A stretch of DNA of 34,147 nt from Nemertoderma westbladi (GCA_032718475.1 JAUCBJ010007619.1:1-34147), one strand, 5' to 3'. Counted from the stretch's first letter, positions 11,601 through 20,734 are shown. Numbers and translations are program-made. The notes: generated from the sequence alone by a model not told the origin.

Positions 11601-14600
11601 AAACTCGCACGGTAAGACAGTTCCATTATATCGACTGGCCGGAACAAGGGGTTCCGAAAGTGGTCGATCAGTTTCTAGATTTTATTAACCAAGTTCATAA
11701 AACCAAAGAACAGTTCGGTTGTGACGGTCCCATTACAGTTCACTGCAGGTTAGTGAAGGTTTAATAGTATAGAAATATTTCAATATTTTATTAAGTAATG
11801 TGTGTAAGTAAATGAGGAGGAATGATTGTTTGTAATTTCATGATTTGAAGCATTTTAGAACCATAAAAATAGTTATTTTCAGAAGAATATTTTAATAATA
11901 ACAATATAATAAAACACAATACATTTCAATAATTATACATTTATTTTGGGAACTAATATATAAAAATTACGCGATTCCTAAATTTCTACACTAGTCGGTT
12001 ATAAAGTACGCATGTGATGGGATTAGTCCTACAATTACGCCAATAAAAGATAAGTTATTTTCGGTAAAATAAATGTATCATTCGAGGTAAAGACCCCTAG
12101 ATCCCTTCCTATATTAAATATATAATAACAAACACCAAGAGTAATGATATACCGGGCCTGCATATAAAAATAATACGAGAATGAGGTTGGATGTTGGGTG
12201 GGGAGGTCTCGGAGACCAGCATCTAGAGAATGAGATTGGATATCGGGTGGGGAGGTCTCGGAGACCAGCATCTAGAGAATGAGGTTGGGTATCGGGTGGG
12301 GAGGTCTCGGAGACCAGCATCTAGAGAATGAGATTGGATATCGGGTGGGGAGGTCTCGGAGACCAGCATCTAGAGAATGAGGTTGGGTATCGGGTGGGGA
12401 GGTCTCGGAGACCAGCATCTAGAGAATGAGGTTGGGTATCGGGTGGGGAGGTGTCGGAGACCAGCATCTAGAGAATGAGGTTGGGTATCGGGTGGGGAGG
12501 TCTCGGAGACCAGCATCTAGAGAATGGGGTTGGGTATCGGGTGGGGAGGTCTCGGAGACCAGCATCTAGAGAATGGGGTTGGATGTCGGGTGGGGAGGTC
12601 TCGGAGACCAGCATCTAGAGAATGAGGTTGGGTATCGGGTGGGGAGGTCTCGGAGACCAGCATCTAGAGAATGAGGTTGGGTATCGGGTGGGGAGGTCTC
12701 GGAGACCAGCATCTAGAGAATGGGGTTGGGTATCGGGTGGGGAGGTCTCGGAGACCAGCATCTAGAGAATGAGGTTGGATATCGGGTGGGGAGGTCTCGG
12801 AGACCAGCATCTAGAGAATGAGGTTGGATGTTGGGTGGGGAGGTCTCGGAGACCAGCATCTAGAGAATGAGATTGGATGTCGGGTGGGGAGGTCTCGGAG
12901 ACCAGCATCTAGAGAATGAGGTTGGGTATCGGGTGGGGAGGTCTCGGAGACCAGCATCTAGAGAATGAGGTTGGATGTTGGGTGGGGAGGTCTCGGAGAC
13001 CAGCATCTAGAGAATGAGATTGGATGTCGGGTGGGGAGGTCTCGGAGACCAGCATCTAGAGAATGAGGTTGGATGTCGGGTGGGGAGGTCTCGGAGACCA
13101 GCATCTAGAGAATGAGATTGGATGTCGGGTGGGGAGGTCTCGGAGACCAGCATCTAGAGAATGAGGAATGGGGATAAATGCGTCATTATAAAAATAACAT
13201 GTACTCCGGCAGGTATTGCATTATACCATGCATGGAAGTATATTATAGTAAATATATTCACTGAATTGAGTAAGTAATATTGTTGTCATGATTTTCCTAA
13301 AAGTGGCCAAATTCTACCGGTTCATATGCAAAATCGATACGATTTTTTAACTTTTCCCTCACTATTATTCTAATGGGAACAGCCCCGGTTTCAAGTCGAA
13401 AAATAAAAATAAAACGACATATTCTATTTAAATAAAGATCCTGTGTTTCACTTTCGGGCTCTCGTTTCTTATTTTCCCTTCGCTACACTCGTTCATGGAA
13501 ATATTCCCACTCGAGCCGGCGTTAAATACAGTGTTTCTTTATTTAAATCTAATATAGTTAGTATATATTCCACACAATTTGTGTGTTTTGATTTAATTTA
13601 ACTGGTTTTATTGGCACTACTGTTAGAGAAAGAGGAACTTTCTTCAGGCTGAAGATTTGGAACTAATTTCTTTAATATAATTCATAACATCGTGGTAGGC
13701 CGTATCGAACGACTCACCAATATTTACTTTCATTTTATATTGCAGCGCCGGGGTTGGTCGAACTGGAGTTTTTATTGCATTGAGTATAATTATAGAGCGA
13801 ATACAATTAGAAGGTCTAGTTGATATCTTCCAAGTTGTAAAACTTTTGAGAACACAGCGGCCAGCTATGGTACAAACTGAGGTAGGTTGGTACAAACCGA
13901 GGTAGGTTGGCCAAACTGGGGTAAGTTGGTACAAACTGGGGTAGGTTGGTACAAACTGGGGTAGGTTGGTACAAACTGAGGTAGGTTGGTACAAACCGTG
14001 TAGGTTGGTACAAACCGAGGTAGGTTGGTACAAACCGAGGTAGGTTGATACAAACTGGGGTAGGTTGGTACAAACCGAGGTAGATTGGTACAAACCGAGG
14101 TAGGTTGGTACAAACTGAGGTAGGTTGGTACAAACTGAGGTAGGTTGATACAAACTGGGGTAGGTTGGTACAAACCGAGATAGGTTGGTACAAACTGAGG
14201 TAGGTTGGTACAAACCGAGGTAGGTTGGTACAAACCGAGGTAGGTTGGTACAAACTGAGGTAGGTTGGTATAAACTGGGGTAGGTTGGTACAAACCGAGG
14301 TAGGTTGGTACAAACTGAGGTAGGTTGGTACAAACCGAGGTAGGTTGGTACAAACCGAGGTAGGTTGGTACAAACTGGGGTAGGTTGGTATAAACTGGGG
14401 TAGGTTGGTATAAACTGGGGTAGGTCGGTACAAACCGAGATAGGTTGGTACAAACTGAGGTAGGTTAGTACAAATCGAGGTAGGTTGGTATAAACCGAGT
14501 AGGTTGGTACAAACCGAGGTAGGTTGGTACAAACTGAGGTAAGTTGGTACAAACTGGGGTAGGTCGGTACAAACCGAGGTAGGTTGGTACAAACCGAGGT

Positions 14601-17456
14601 AGGTTGGTACAAACTGGGGTAGGTCGGTACAAACCGAGGTAGGTTGGTATAAACTGGGGTAGGTTGGTACAAACCGAGGTAGGTTGGTATAAACCGAGTA
14701 GGTTGGTACAAAACCGAGGTAGGTTGGTACAAATCGAGGTAGGTTTGTACAAACCGAGGTAGGTTGGTACAAACCGAGGTAGGTTGGTACAAACCGAGGT
14801 AGGTTGGTATAAACTGGGGTAGGTTGGTACAAACCGAGGTAGGTTGGTATAAACCGAGTAGGTTGGTACAAACCGAGGTAGGTTGGTACAAACCGAGGTA
14901 GGTTGGTATAAACTGGGGTAGGTTGGTACAAACCGAGGTAGGTTGGTACAAACCGAGGTAGGTTGGTATAAACTGGGGTAGGTTGGTACAAACCGAGGTA
15001 GGTTGGTACAAACCGAGGTAGGTTGGTACAAACCGAGGTATGTTGGTATAAACTGAGGTAGGTTGGTACAAACCGAGGTAGGTTGGTACAAACCGAGGTA
15101 GGTTGGTATAAACTGGGGTAGGTTGGTACAAACTGAGGTAGGTTGGTACAAACCGAGGTAGGTTGGTACAAACCGAGGTAGGTTGGTACAAACTGGGGTA
15201 GGTTGGTACAAACCGAGGTAGGTTGGTACAAACTGGGGTAGGTTGGTACAAACCGAGGTAGGTTGATACAAACTGGGGTAGGTTGGTACAAACCGAGGTA
15301 GGTTGGTACAAACCGAGGTAGGTTGGTACAAACCGAGGTAGGTTGGTACAAACTGGGGTAGGTTGGTACAAACCGAGGTAGGTTGGTACAAACTGGGGTA
15401 GGTTGGTACAAACCGAGGTAGGTTGGTACAAACTGGGGTAGGTTGGTACAAACCGAGGTAGGTTGATACAAACTGGGGTAGGTTGGTACAAACCGAGATA
15501 GGTTGGTACAAACTGAGGTAGGTTGGTACAGATCGAGGTAGGTTGGTACAAACTGAGGTAGGTTGATACAAACTGGGGTAGGTTGGTACAAACCGAGATA
15601 GGTTGGTACAAACTGAGGTAGGTTGGTACAAACCGAGGTAGGTTGGTACAAACCGAGGTAGGTTGGTACAAACCGAGGTAGGTTGGTACAAACTGAGGTA
15701 GGTTGGTACAAACCGTGTAGGTTGGTACAAACCGTGTAGGTTGGTACAAACCGAGGTAGGTTGGTACAAACCGAGGTAGGTTGGTACAAACTGAGGTAGG
15801 TTGGTACAAACTGAGGTAGGTTGGTACAAACCGAGGTAGGTTGGTACAAACTGAGGTAGGTTGGTACAAACCGAGGTAGGTTGGTACAAACCGAGGTAGG
15901 TTGGTACAAACTGAGGTAGGTTGGTACAAACTGAGGTAGGTTGGTACAAACTGAGGTAGGTTGGTACAAACTGAGGTAGGTGGGTACAAACCGAGGTAGG
16001 TTGGTACAAACTGAGGTAGGTGGGTACAAACCGAGGTAGGTTGGTACAAAATGAGGTAGGTTGGTACAAACTGAGGTAGGTTGGTACAAACTGAGGTAGG
16101 TTGGTACAAACCGAGGTAGGTTGATACAAACCGAGGTAGGTTGGTACAAACCGAGGTAGGTTGGTACAAACCGAGGTAGGTTGGTACAAACCGAGGTAGG
16201 TTGGTACAAACTGAGGTAGGTTGGTACAAACCGAGGTAGGTTGGTATAAACCGAGGTAGGTTGGTACAAACTGAGGTAGGTTGGTACAAACTGAGGTAGG
16301 TTGTTACAAACTGAGGTAGGTTGGTACAAACTGAGGTAGGTTGGTACAAACCGTGTAGGTTGGTACAAACTGAGGTAGGTTGGTACAAACCGAGGTAGTT
16401 GGTACAAACTGAGGTAGGTTGGTACAAACTGAGGTAGGTTGGTATAAACTGGGGTAGGTTGGTATAAACCGAGGTAGGTTGGTACAAACTGAGGTAGGTT
16501 GGTACAAACTGAGGTAGGTTGTTACAAACTGAGGTAGGTTGGTACAAACTGAGGTAGGTTGGTACAAACTGAGGTAGGTTGGTACAAACCGTGTAGGTTG
16601 GTACAAACCGAGGTAGGTTGGTACAAACTGAGGTAGGTTGGTACAAACTGAGGTAGGTTGGTACAAACCGTGTAGGTTGGTACAAACTGAGGTAGGTTGG
16701 TACAAACCGTGTAGGTTGGTACAAACCGAGGTAGGTTGGTACAAACCGAGGTAGGTTGGTACAAACCGAGGTAGGTTGGTACAAACCGAGGTAGGTTGGT
16801 ACAAACCGAGGTAGGTTGGTATAAACTGAGGTAGGTTGGTACAAACCGAGGTAGGTTGGTACAAACCGAGGTCAGGTTGGTACAAACCGAGGTAGGTTTG
16901 TACAAACCGAGGTAGGTTTGTACAAACTGAGGTAGGTTGGTACAAACCGAGGTAGGTTTGTACAAACCGAGGTAGGTTGGTACAAACCGAGGTAGGTTGG
17001 TATAAACTGAGGTAGGTTGGTACAAACTGAGGTAGGTTGGTACAAACCGAGGTAGGTTGGTATAAACCGTGTAGGTTGGTACAAACCGAGGTAGGTTGGT
17101 ACAAACCGAGGTAGGTTGGTATAAACTGGGGTAGGTTGGTACAAACCGAGGTAGGTTGGTACAAACCGAGGTAGGTTGGTACAAACCGAGGTAGGTTGGT
17201 ATAAACTGGGGTAGGTTGGTACAAACCGAGGTAGGTTGGTACAAACCGAGGTAGGTTGGTACAAACCGAGGTATGTTGGTATAAACTGGGGTAGGTTGGT
17301 ATACTAATTATAATACAAAATATACTTTGATAGTTTTTGTGTTTATAATCCTTTAATTATTAACCAGATATATTTGTAAATTTGCAGGACCAATACGCGT
17401 TGTGTTATAAAGCGGCATTGGAATACGTTGGCAGCTACGATCAGTATTTATCCTAG
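2405..17456 (+). CDS. Lar: LAR-type (type IIa) receptor protein tyrosine phosphatase; 3' part of gene, 13 exons
   Basis: A single-pass receptor that removes phosphate from tyrosines on cytoplasmic proteins; the family (Drosophila Lar, vertebrate PTPRF/PTPRD/PTPRS) acts in cell adhesion, axon guidance and synapse formation. The thirteen exons total 2250 nt and stay in frame at every junction. In the 749-residue product: ectodomain end about 1-106, transmembrane about 108-132, D1 about 160-450, D2 about 460-749. D1 has the WPD loop (Asp358), the P-loop [10 protein letters not shown] (Cys390, Arg396) and the NRY pTyr loop, so it should be active. D2 keeps Cys681 and Arg687 but has WPE (Glu647) and KNRL, the usual weak or inactive D2 pattern. 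Signal peptide, Ig and most FN3 domains lie upstream of the window. D1 and D2 share two intron positions, as expected from domain duplication. Vertebrate paralogue identity cannot be assigned. Confidence 0.96.
2921..3085. repeat. About 30-bp imperfect tandem repeat in intron 1
   Basis: Six copies of the core 'gtgttactt', in units of roughly 30 bp that also carry 'ctgatg' and 'cgtactgtaa'. The same nine bases occur in the acceptor of the next exon (cgtgttacttag, ending at 3133), so the repeat resembles the local 3' splice site. Confidence 0.8.
3134..3541 (+). CDS. Lar: Lar exon 2: ectodomain stalk, transmembrane helix, start of cytoplasmic wedge
   Basis: Acceptor gttacttag before 3134, donor GAG|gtgagg at 3542, 136 codons, phase 0. 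Residues about 42-66 of the exon product are a strongly hydrophobic helix (starting [10 protein letters not shown]), followed by the stop-transfer basic run FRKRS. Then comes the family hallmark [12 protein letters not shown], and [11 protein letters not shown] leads into D1. Exonic GC content is clearly above that of the flanking introns. Confidence 0.95.
3542..4120 (+). other. Lar intron 2, unique sequence
   Basis: 579 bp of AT-rich sequence from donor gtgagg to acceptor tttacag. No repeat, ORF or element recognised. Confidence 0.85.
4121..4247 (+). CDS. Lar: Lar exon 3: start of D1 with the pTyr-recognition loop
   Basis: Acceptor aatttacag, donor ACAG|gtgggt, 127 nt, phase 0 in and 1 out. 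Encodes [13 protein letters not shown] and [15 protein letters not shown]. The NRY motif sets the depth of the phosphotyrosine pocket. The residue before NRY is Arg where LAR proteins usually have Lys, a conservative change. Confidence 0.95.
4478..4641 (+). CDS. Lar: Lar exon 4: D1 core
   Basis: Acceptor cttcccag, donor CGG|gttagt at 4642, 164 nt, phase 1 in and 0 out. Encodes [31 protein letters not shown] and [13 protein letters not shown], all conserved PTP-core motifs. The intron after the Arg matches the position of the exon 9/10 junction in D2. Confidence 0.96.
4642..5003 (+). other. Lar intron 4, unique sequence
   Basis: 362 bp, very AT-rich, from donor gttagt to acceptor tgtttcag. 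Nothing else recognised. Confidence 0.85.
5004..5147 (+). CDS. Lar: Lar exon 5: D1 middle segment
   Basis: Acceptor tgtttcag, donor GAG|gtgagc at 5148, 48 codons, phase 0. Begins VKCDHYWP, a PTP-core motif, and ends KDNSKRE, which joins exon 6 to give the conserved KREVKQFQF. Confidence 0.95.
5315..5445 (+). CDS. Lar: Lar exon 6: D1 WPD loop and catalytic cysteine
   Basis: Acceptor ttacatag, donor TGTAG|gttagt at 5446, 131 nt, phase 0 in and 2 out. Encodes [13 protein letters not shown] (general acid Asp) and ends VHC plus AG of the next Ser codon, so the intron splits the HCS active-site motif. The last 42 nt of the exon, with the donor, are the first unit of a 73-bp tandem repeat. The first donor is the assigned one because it alone gives an open frame into exon 7; every later copy brings in a stop at 5513-5515. 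Confidence 0.95.
5404..5753 (+). repeat. 73-bp tandem duplication of exon 6 3' end plus donor, 4.8 copies
   Basis: Units begin at 5404, 5477, 5547, 5620 and 5693 with ttgtataccggtgg. Lengths are 73, 70, 73, 73 and 61 (partial). The 70-bp unit lacks three bases at the Asp codon of gaagatgga. Each unit carries 42 nt of exon 6 (with the D1 catalytic Cys codon) and a gttagt donor, so donor copies start at 5446, 5516, 5589, 5662 and 5735. Units are otherwise almost identical, which suggests recent expansion. Confidence 0.96.
5838..5967 (+). CDS. Lar: Lar exon 7: D1 P-loop and Q-loop region
   Basis: Acceptor acttttag, donor CAG|gttagt at 5968, 130 nt, phase 2 in and 0 out. Completes Ser and continues AGVGRTG (P-loop Arg), then [23 protein letters not shown] and NYMVQ, whose Gln positions the catalytic water in active PTPs. 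Confidence 0.96.
6190..6439 (+). CDS. Lar: Lar exon 8: end of D1, linker and start of D2
   Basis: Acceptor ttcggtag, donor CCAT|gtgagt at 6440, 250 nt, phase 0 in and 1 out. Encodes [30 protein letters not shown], the D1-D2 linker with [11 protein letters not shown], and KNRLVNILP. In D2 the pTyr-loop Tyr is replaced by Leu, as is normal for LAR D2. Confidence 0.95.
6440..6820 (+). other. Lar intron 8, unique sequence
   Basis: 381 bp, highly AT-rich, donor gtgagt to acceptor gttgtttag. Nothing else recognised. Confidence 0.85.
6821..7032 (+). CDS. Lar: Lar exon 9: D2 core
   Basis: Acceptor gttgtttag, donor CGG|gtaagt at 7033, 212 nt, phase 1 in and 0 out. Encodes [45 protein letters not shown] and [11 protein letters not shown]. 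The split codon gives Phe where LAR proteins often have Tyr. Confidence 0.95.
7155..7280 (+). CDS. Lar: Lar exon 10: D2 middle segment
   Basis: Acceptor attgtag, donor AGA|gtaagt at 7281, 42 codons, phase 0. Begins EKCHQYWPM and ends [10 protein letters not shown]. The next exon begins [10 protein letters not shown], which restores the family sequence across a 4.3-kb repeat-filled intron. Confidence 0.95.
7368..10186. repeat. 24-bp minisatellite in intron 10, about 117 units
   Basis: Units of 24 bp (core gacaatgagtgacaacgtcg followed by [t/c]agt) with point variants (gataat, aataat, gtggtaatg, gaaaac). Local higher-order copying is visible: the rare 'aacatcg' variant recurs 168 bp apart, i.e. 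7 units, near 9016 and 9184. The period is a multiple of three and lacks stops in several frames, which creates ORFs of up to 956 codons on both strands. These are artefacts of the repeat. Confidence 0.97.
10317..11546. repeat. 17-bp GC-rich minisatellite in intron 10, about 72 units
   Basis: Units of 17 bp (cgcgagacgttagtgcc) with variants 'gttatgcc', 'actttagtgcc', 'gttactacc' and 'gtagggcc'. The variants recur as larger blocks: 'gtagggcc' occurs near 10849, 11101 and 11471. Most units carry gttagt, a donor-like hexamer on the sense strand, and CpG is frequent. It ends about 47 bp before exon 11. Confidence 0.96.
11594..11748 (+). CDS. Lar: Lar exon 11: D2 WPE loop and D2 cysteine
   Basis: Acceptor cgtgtttcag, donor TGCAG|gttagt at 11749, 155 nt, phase 0 in and 2 out. 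Encodes [35 protein letters not shown] and VHC plus AG of Ser. The general-acid Asp of D1 is Glu here. The intron splits the HCS motif at exactly the same base as exon 6/7 in D1. Confidence 0.96.
12180..13164. repeat. 49-bp minisatellite in intron 11, about 20 units
   Basis: Head-to-tail 49-bp units with the core gtctcggagaccagcatcta and 'gggtggggag'. Each holds the near-palindrome ggtctc-g-gagacc. Variants alternate between 'gggtatcggg', 'ggatatcggg' and 'ggatgt[c/t]ggg'. It lies in the 1997-bp intron between exons 11 and 12; 11749-12179 and 13165-13745 of that intron are unique AT-rich sequence. Confidence 0.96.
13746..13881 (+). CDS. Lar: Lar exon 12: D2 P-loop
   Basis: Acceptor atattgcag, donor ACTGAG|gtaggt at 13882, 136 nt, phase 2 in and 0 out. 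Encodes [34 protein letters not shown] and AMVQTE. The last 14 exonic bases are the first unit of a 20-bp tandem array that fills the next intron. The donor at 13882 is assigned because it joins exon 13 in frame (TE|DQY), as in the protein family. Confidence 0.95.
13868..17300 (+). repeat. 20-bp minisatellite seeded by the exon 12 donor, about 170 units
   Basis: The unit is gtaggttggtacaaactgag with common variants accgag, actggg, gataca and gtataa. The first copy is the exon 12 end itself (tggtacaaactgag|gtaggt), so every unit carries exon-like bases followed by a gtaggt donor. Some units have stronger donors, e.g. GGG|gtaagt at 13921 and GAG|gtaagt at 14539. The minus strand lacks stops in all three frames, which explains ORFs of up to 1066 codons there. 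The array nearly fills the 3506-bp intron 12. Confidence 0.97.
17388..17456 (+). CDS. Lar: Lar exon 13: C-terminus and stop
   Basis: Acceptor aatttgcag before 17388. Encodes [20 protein letters not shown], then Leu-Ser and TAG (17454-17456). This matches the DQY...CY.AALEYLGS end of LAR D2, so the protein ends where the family does. Confidence 0.96.
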   Translation, partial: DQYALCYKAALEYVGSYDQYLS

Positions 17457-17544
17457 CCAGTGCGAGCCGTGGTTGTTGCTATAGAAACAGGTCATCTTCC
17501 AGCTGTTTAACTGGTTGAGGAATGTGTTTGGTTTATAGAATAAA
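17457..17544 (+). terminator. Lar 3' UTR start with polyadenylation signal
   Basis: A canonical AATAAA at 17539-17544 lies 83 bp after the stop codon and is followed by T/GT-rich sequence. It is the nearest and best candidate for 3' end formation; a longer 3' UTR cannot be excluded. Confidence 0.6.
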
Positions 17545-18960
17545 ACCGTTTCCTCTTAGTAATTTAAATTGTTTCGAACATTATTTTGTTTTTCTTGCTT
17601 TTAAAGTTTCTTTTTGTATTGAATTCTGTTTTGTTTATAAAGTTATTAATTGATTTTAAGTGCTTATAAGTATAATAATTAATTATGTTAAATGTATATA
17701 AATTATTTAAATGTTTGTTAAAAAGTAATTATGTTAAGTAATTATTTGTTCGTTAAAAGTTGCACATTTCTAAAGTTATGTTGGGTGCAATGCCTAGTGC
17801 GTGCAATTAAAGTAGTGCAATGAGTTTATCAAGTCAGTCTTCGAATTGATTGAAAATTAATGTTTTTTTTTATACATTATTTACTATTATTGTTATTTTC
17901 TAAGCTAATTAATTCTAACTTGTGTTGGGGGTTAACCCCTTTTGTTTATTTTATGTTCTGTAATCGTAAACATAATTTATTACAATTCGATCTCAAACAC
18001 TCATTATTATAATTATACCGCATACATGATGGCTCTCTAAAGGGTCGTATGTGTATCAAGTAGAAAAACCGAAAACCGAAAAACTTCCTAAAACTTAGCT
18101 AATTGAGAATTTTCATTTCCACAAAAATCTGGCGCTATTTAATTATAAAAAAAATGTTAAACAAATCTTACCATGCGACTGCCATGTCAACTGACAGAGG
18201 CAGAATATCACGGTTTCAGATGAGTTGGCCCACTGTTTATTACCGTAACAGTCGCTTTGATCTAAATCTAAATGTAAGGCTATCGACCAACTGTATTCTA
18301 TGTAGAATTTTAATGCTACGGTACCGATATACCTAAAATCGATTAAAAAGTAACATATCATTAAAATCAATAGAATACATTCGTCGTATTGATGATAATG
18401 TTTCCCACCTGAACGAACAAAACTAACCATATTTCCGTGAATTGGACGAGCGAATAATTATTTCTAGCGCCGAAATAAACCTGATAAAAAGTCATTTGTT
18501 TATCAGCGTAGCGATTAATGTCTGTTATTTGGGACATAAATTTTTTCATAAATAAAAAATTGCTCAATTCCATTTTTATCTCATCTGATTTCATTAAATT
18601 AAATTAAATGTATTTTTTATTATTATTAAGGTTATATTACTGAATTAAATTTGAATTAAAAACTGTAAATAACTTTATGATCATAGTTTTATTATATAAC
18701 AATTAGGAAAAATTACGAAATTTTAATGGACTTTGTTTTTTCGAAATCAGCGATATCGAGCGAGTATCGTATTTTTCAAGCATTAATACCGTTATTTTTC
18801 AAAATTAATTTCAGCACTGTCTGTTACTAATATGTAAGAATGTACGTCAATATCCATCTAGCAACAAGAAATCACAACACCATTCATATTCAAGGATTTT
18901 TGCTGTGGGGGTTTCCAGGTCACTGGTTTCATTTCTGAGGTCAGTTTTCACCTTAATGAA
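17545..18960. other. Intergenic, nothing recognised
   Basis: AT-rich sequence without a recognisable gene or element. Short ORFs at 18103-18594 show no family features. Confidence 0.7.
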
Positions 18961-18965
18961 TTATA

Positions 18966-19024
18966 GATAGTCTGTTTGTCTCTCTGTCGGTCTCTCTGAC
19001 TGTCCGACAGTCTGTCTGTCAAAA
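18966..19024. repeat. Imperfect TCTG/TCTC simple repeat
   Basis: A short run of tctgtttgtctctctgtcgg-like tetranucleotide repeats, with an embedded gtccgacagtc. Confidence 0.75.
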
Positions 19025-19198
19025 TCTCAGGAAATGGCACACCAGCTAGATAAAAGTTTTATATCGATTATCTGGTTGCAGAATTCATTTCGAGTGTCAG
19101 TTTTCACGTTTGATGGTTACCTCCAAACTGTTGTCTGAGTGTCAGGTAGTTGGTTACATTTTGACGGACATAGGCTGACAGATTTGATTTGGTCCTTT

Positions 19199-20548
19199 GA
19201 AGGAATGCCTGTTCACCACATGGGTGATCTTCCACAGTAAACCCTTCCGCTCTGTTTCCCAAAGGAATGCCTGTTCACCACCATGGTTGATCTTCCACAG
19301 TAAACCCTTCCACTCTGTTTCCTAAAGGAATGCCTGTTCACCACATGGGTGATCTTCCACAGTAAACCCTTCCACTCTGTTTTCCAAAGGAATGCCTGTT
19401 CACTACCATGGGTGATCTTCCACAGTAAACCCTTCCGCTCTGTTTCCCAAAGGAATGCCTGTTCAAAACCATGGGTGATCTTCCACAGTAAACCCTTCCT
19501 CACTGTTTTCTAAAGGAATGCCTGTTCACTACCGTGGGTGAACTTCCACAGTAAACCCTTCCACTCTGTTTCCTAAAGGAAAAGGAATGCATGTTCACCA
19601 CTATATGGGTGATCTTCCACAGTAAACACTTGCACTCTGTTTCCCAAAGGAATGCCTGTTCACCGCCATGGGTGATCTTCCACAGTAAACCCTTCCACTC
19701 TGTTTCCCAAAGGAATGCCTGTTCACCACATGGGTGATCTTCCACAGTAAACCCTTCCACTCTGTTTTCCAAAGGAATGCCTGTTCACTACCGTGGGTGA
19801 TCTTCCACAGTAAACCCTTCCACTCTGTTTCCTAAAGGAAAAGGAATGCATGTTCACCACTATATGGGTGATCTTCCACAGTAAACACTTGCACTCTGTT
19901 TCCCAAAGGAATGCCTGTTCACCGCCATGGGTGATCTTCCACAGTAAACCCTTCCACTCTGTTTCCCAAAGGAATGCCTGTTCACCACCATGGGTGATCT
20001 TCCACAGTAAACAATTCCACTCTGTTTCCTAAAGGAATGCCTGTTCACCACCACCACCATGGGTGATCTTCCACAGTAAACACTTCCACTCTGTTTCCCA
20101 AAGGAATGCCTGTTCACCTCCTTGGGTGATCTTCCTCAGTAAACCCTTCCACTCTGTTTCCCAAAGGAATGCCTGTTCACCACCATGGGTGATCTTCCAC
20201 AGTAAACAATTCCACTCTGTTTCCTAAAGGAATGCCTGTTCACCACCACCACCATGGGTGATCTTCCACAGTAAACCCTTGCACTCTGTTTCCTAAAGGA
20301 ATGCCTGTTCACCACCATGGGTGATCTTCCACAGTAAACCCTTCCACTCTGTTTCCCAAAGGAATGCCTGTCCACCACCATGGGTGATCTTCCACAGTAA
20401 ACTCTTCCACTCTGTTTCCTAAAGGAATGCCTCATCACCACCATGGGTGATATTCCACAGTAAACCCTTCCACTCTGTTTCTAATGGCTGTTCACCACCA
20501 TGGGTGATCTTCCACAGTAAATCCTGCCACTCTGTTTCCCAAAGGAAT
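19199..20548. repeat. About 62-bp minisatellite, about 21 units
   Basis: Units of 61-70 bp with the cores ggaatgcctgttcaccacca, gggtgatcttccacagtaaa and cactctgtttcccaaa. Marker variants recur as larger blocks: the 'gcatgttcaccactatatgg' unit is at 19583 and 19842 (259 bp, 4 units), and the extra (cac) run is near 20046 and 20237 (191 bp, 3 units). Short ORFs through it are by-products. One unit also sits alone at 32711-32777. Confidence 0.96.
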
Positions 20549-20734
20549 TGTACGCGCTTTTATAGTAACCTAGGAAATTAGCTACATTTTTTCGCTGCAG
20601 CTTTAAGAGTGTACATTGATTTAATATTATTTCAATACCCATATTACTACATCGGCATAAGATGCGTTGGCGTTGTATCACACATCTCCACATATCACAC
20701 ATCTCCACATAGATGTATCAACAGTTACTCGCAC

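Noticed and set aside
12035-12320. Short minus-strand ORFs over the 49-bp array
   Set aside because: Repeat by-product inside a Lar intron.
13644-17264. Minus-strand ORFs up to 1066 codons with Tyr/Pro/Thr-rich repeats
   Set aside because: A 20-bp period without minus-strand stops opens all three frames equally. The sequence is explained by the donor-derived array on the plus strand.
18103-18594. Possible small genes downstream of Lar
   Set aside because: Overlapping ORFs under 100 codons on both strands, with no splice context or family features.
19213-20444. Short ORFs across the 62-bp array
   Set aside because: The same peptide is repeated by the array in shifting frames; no family match.
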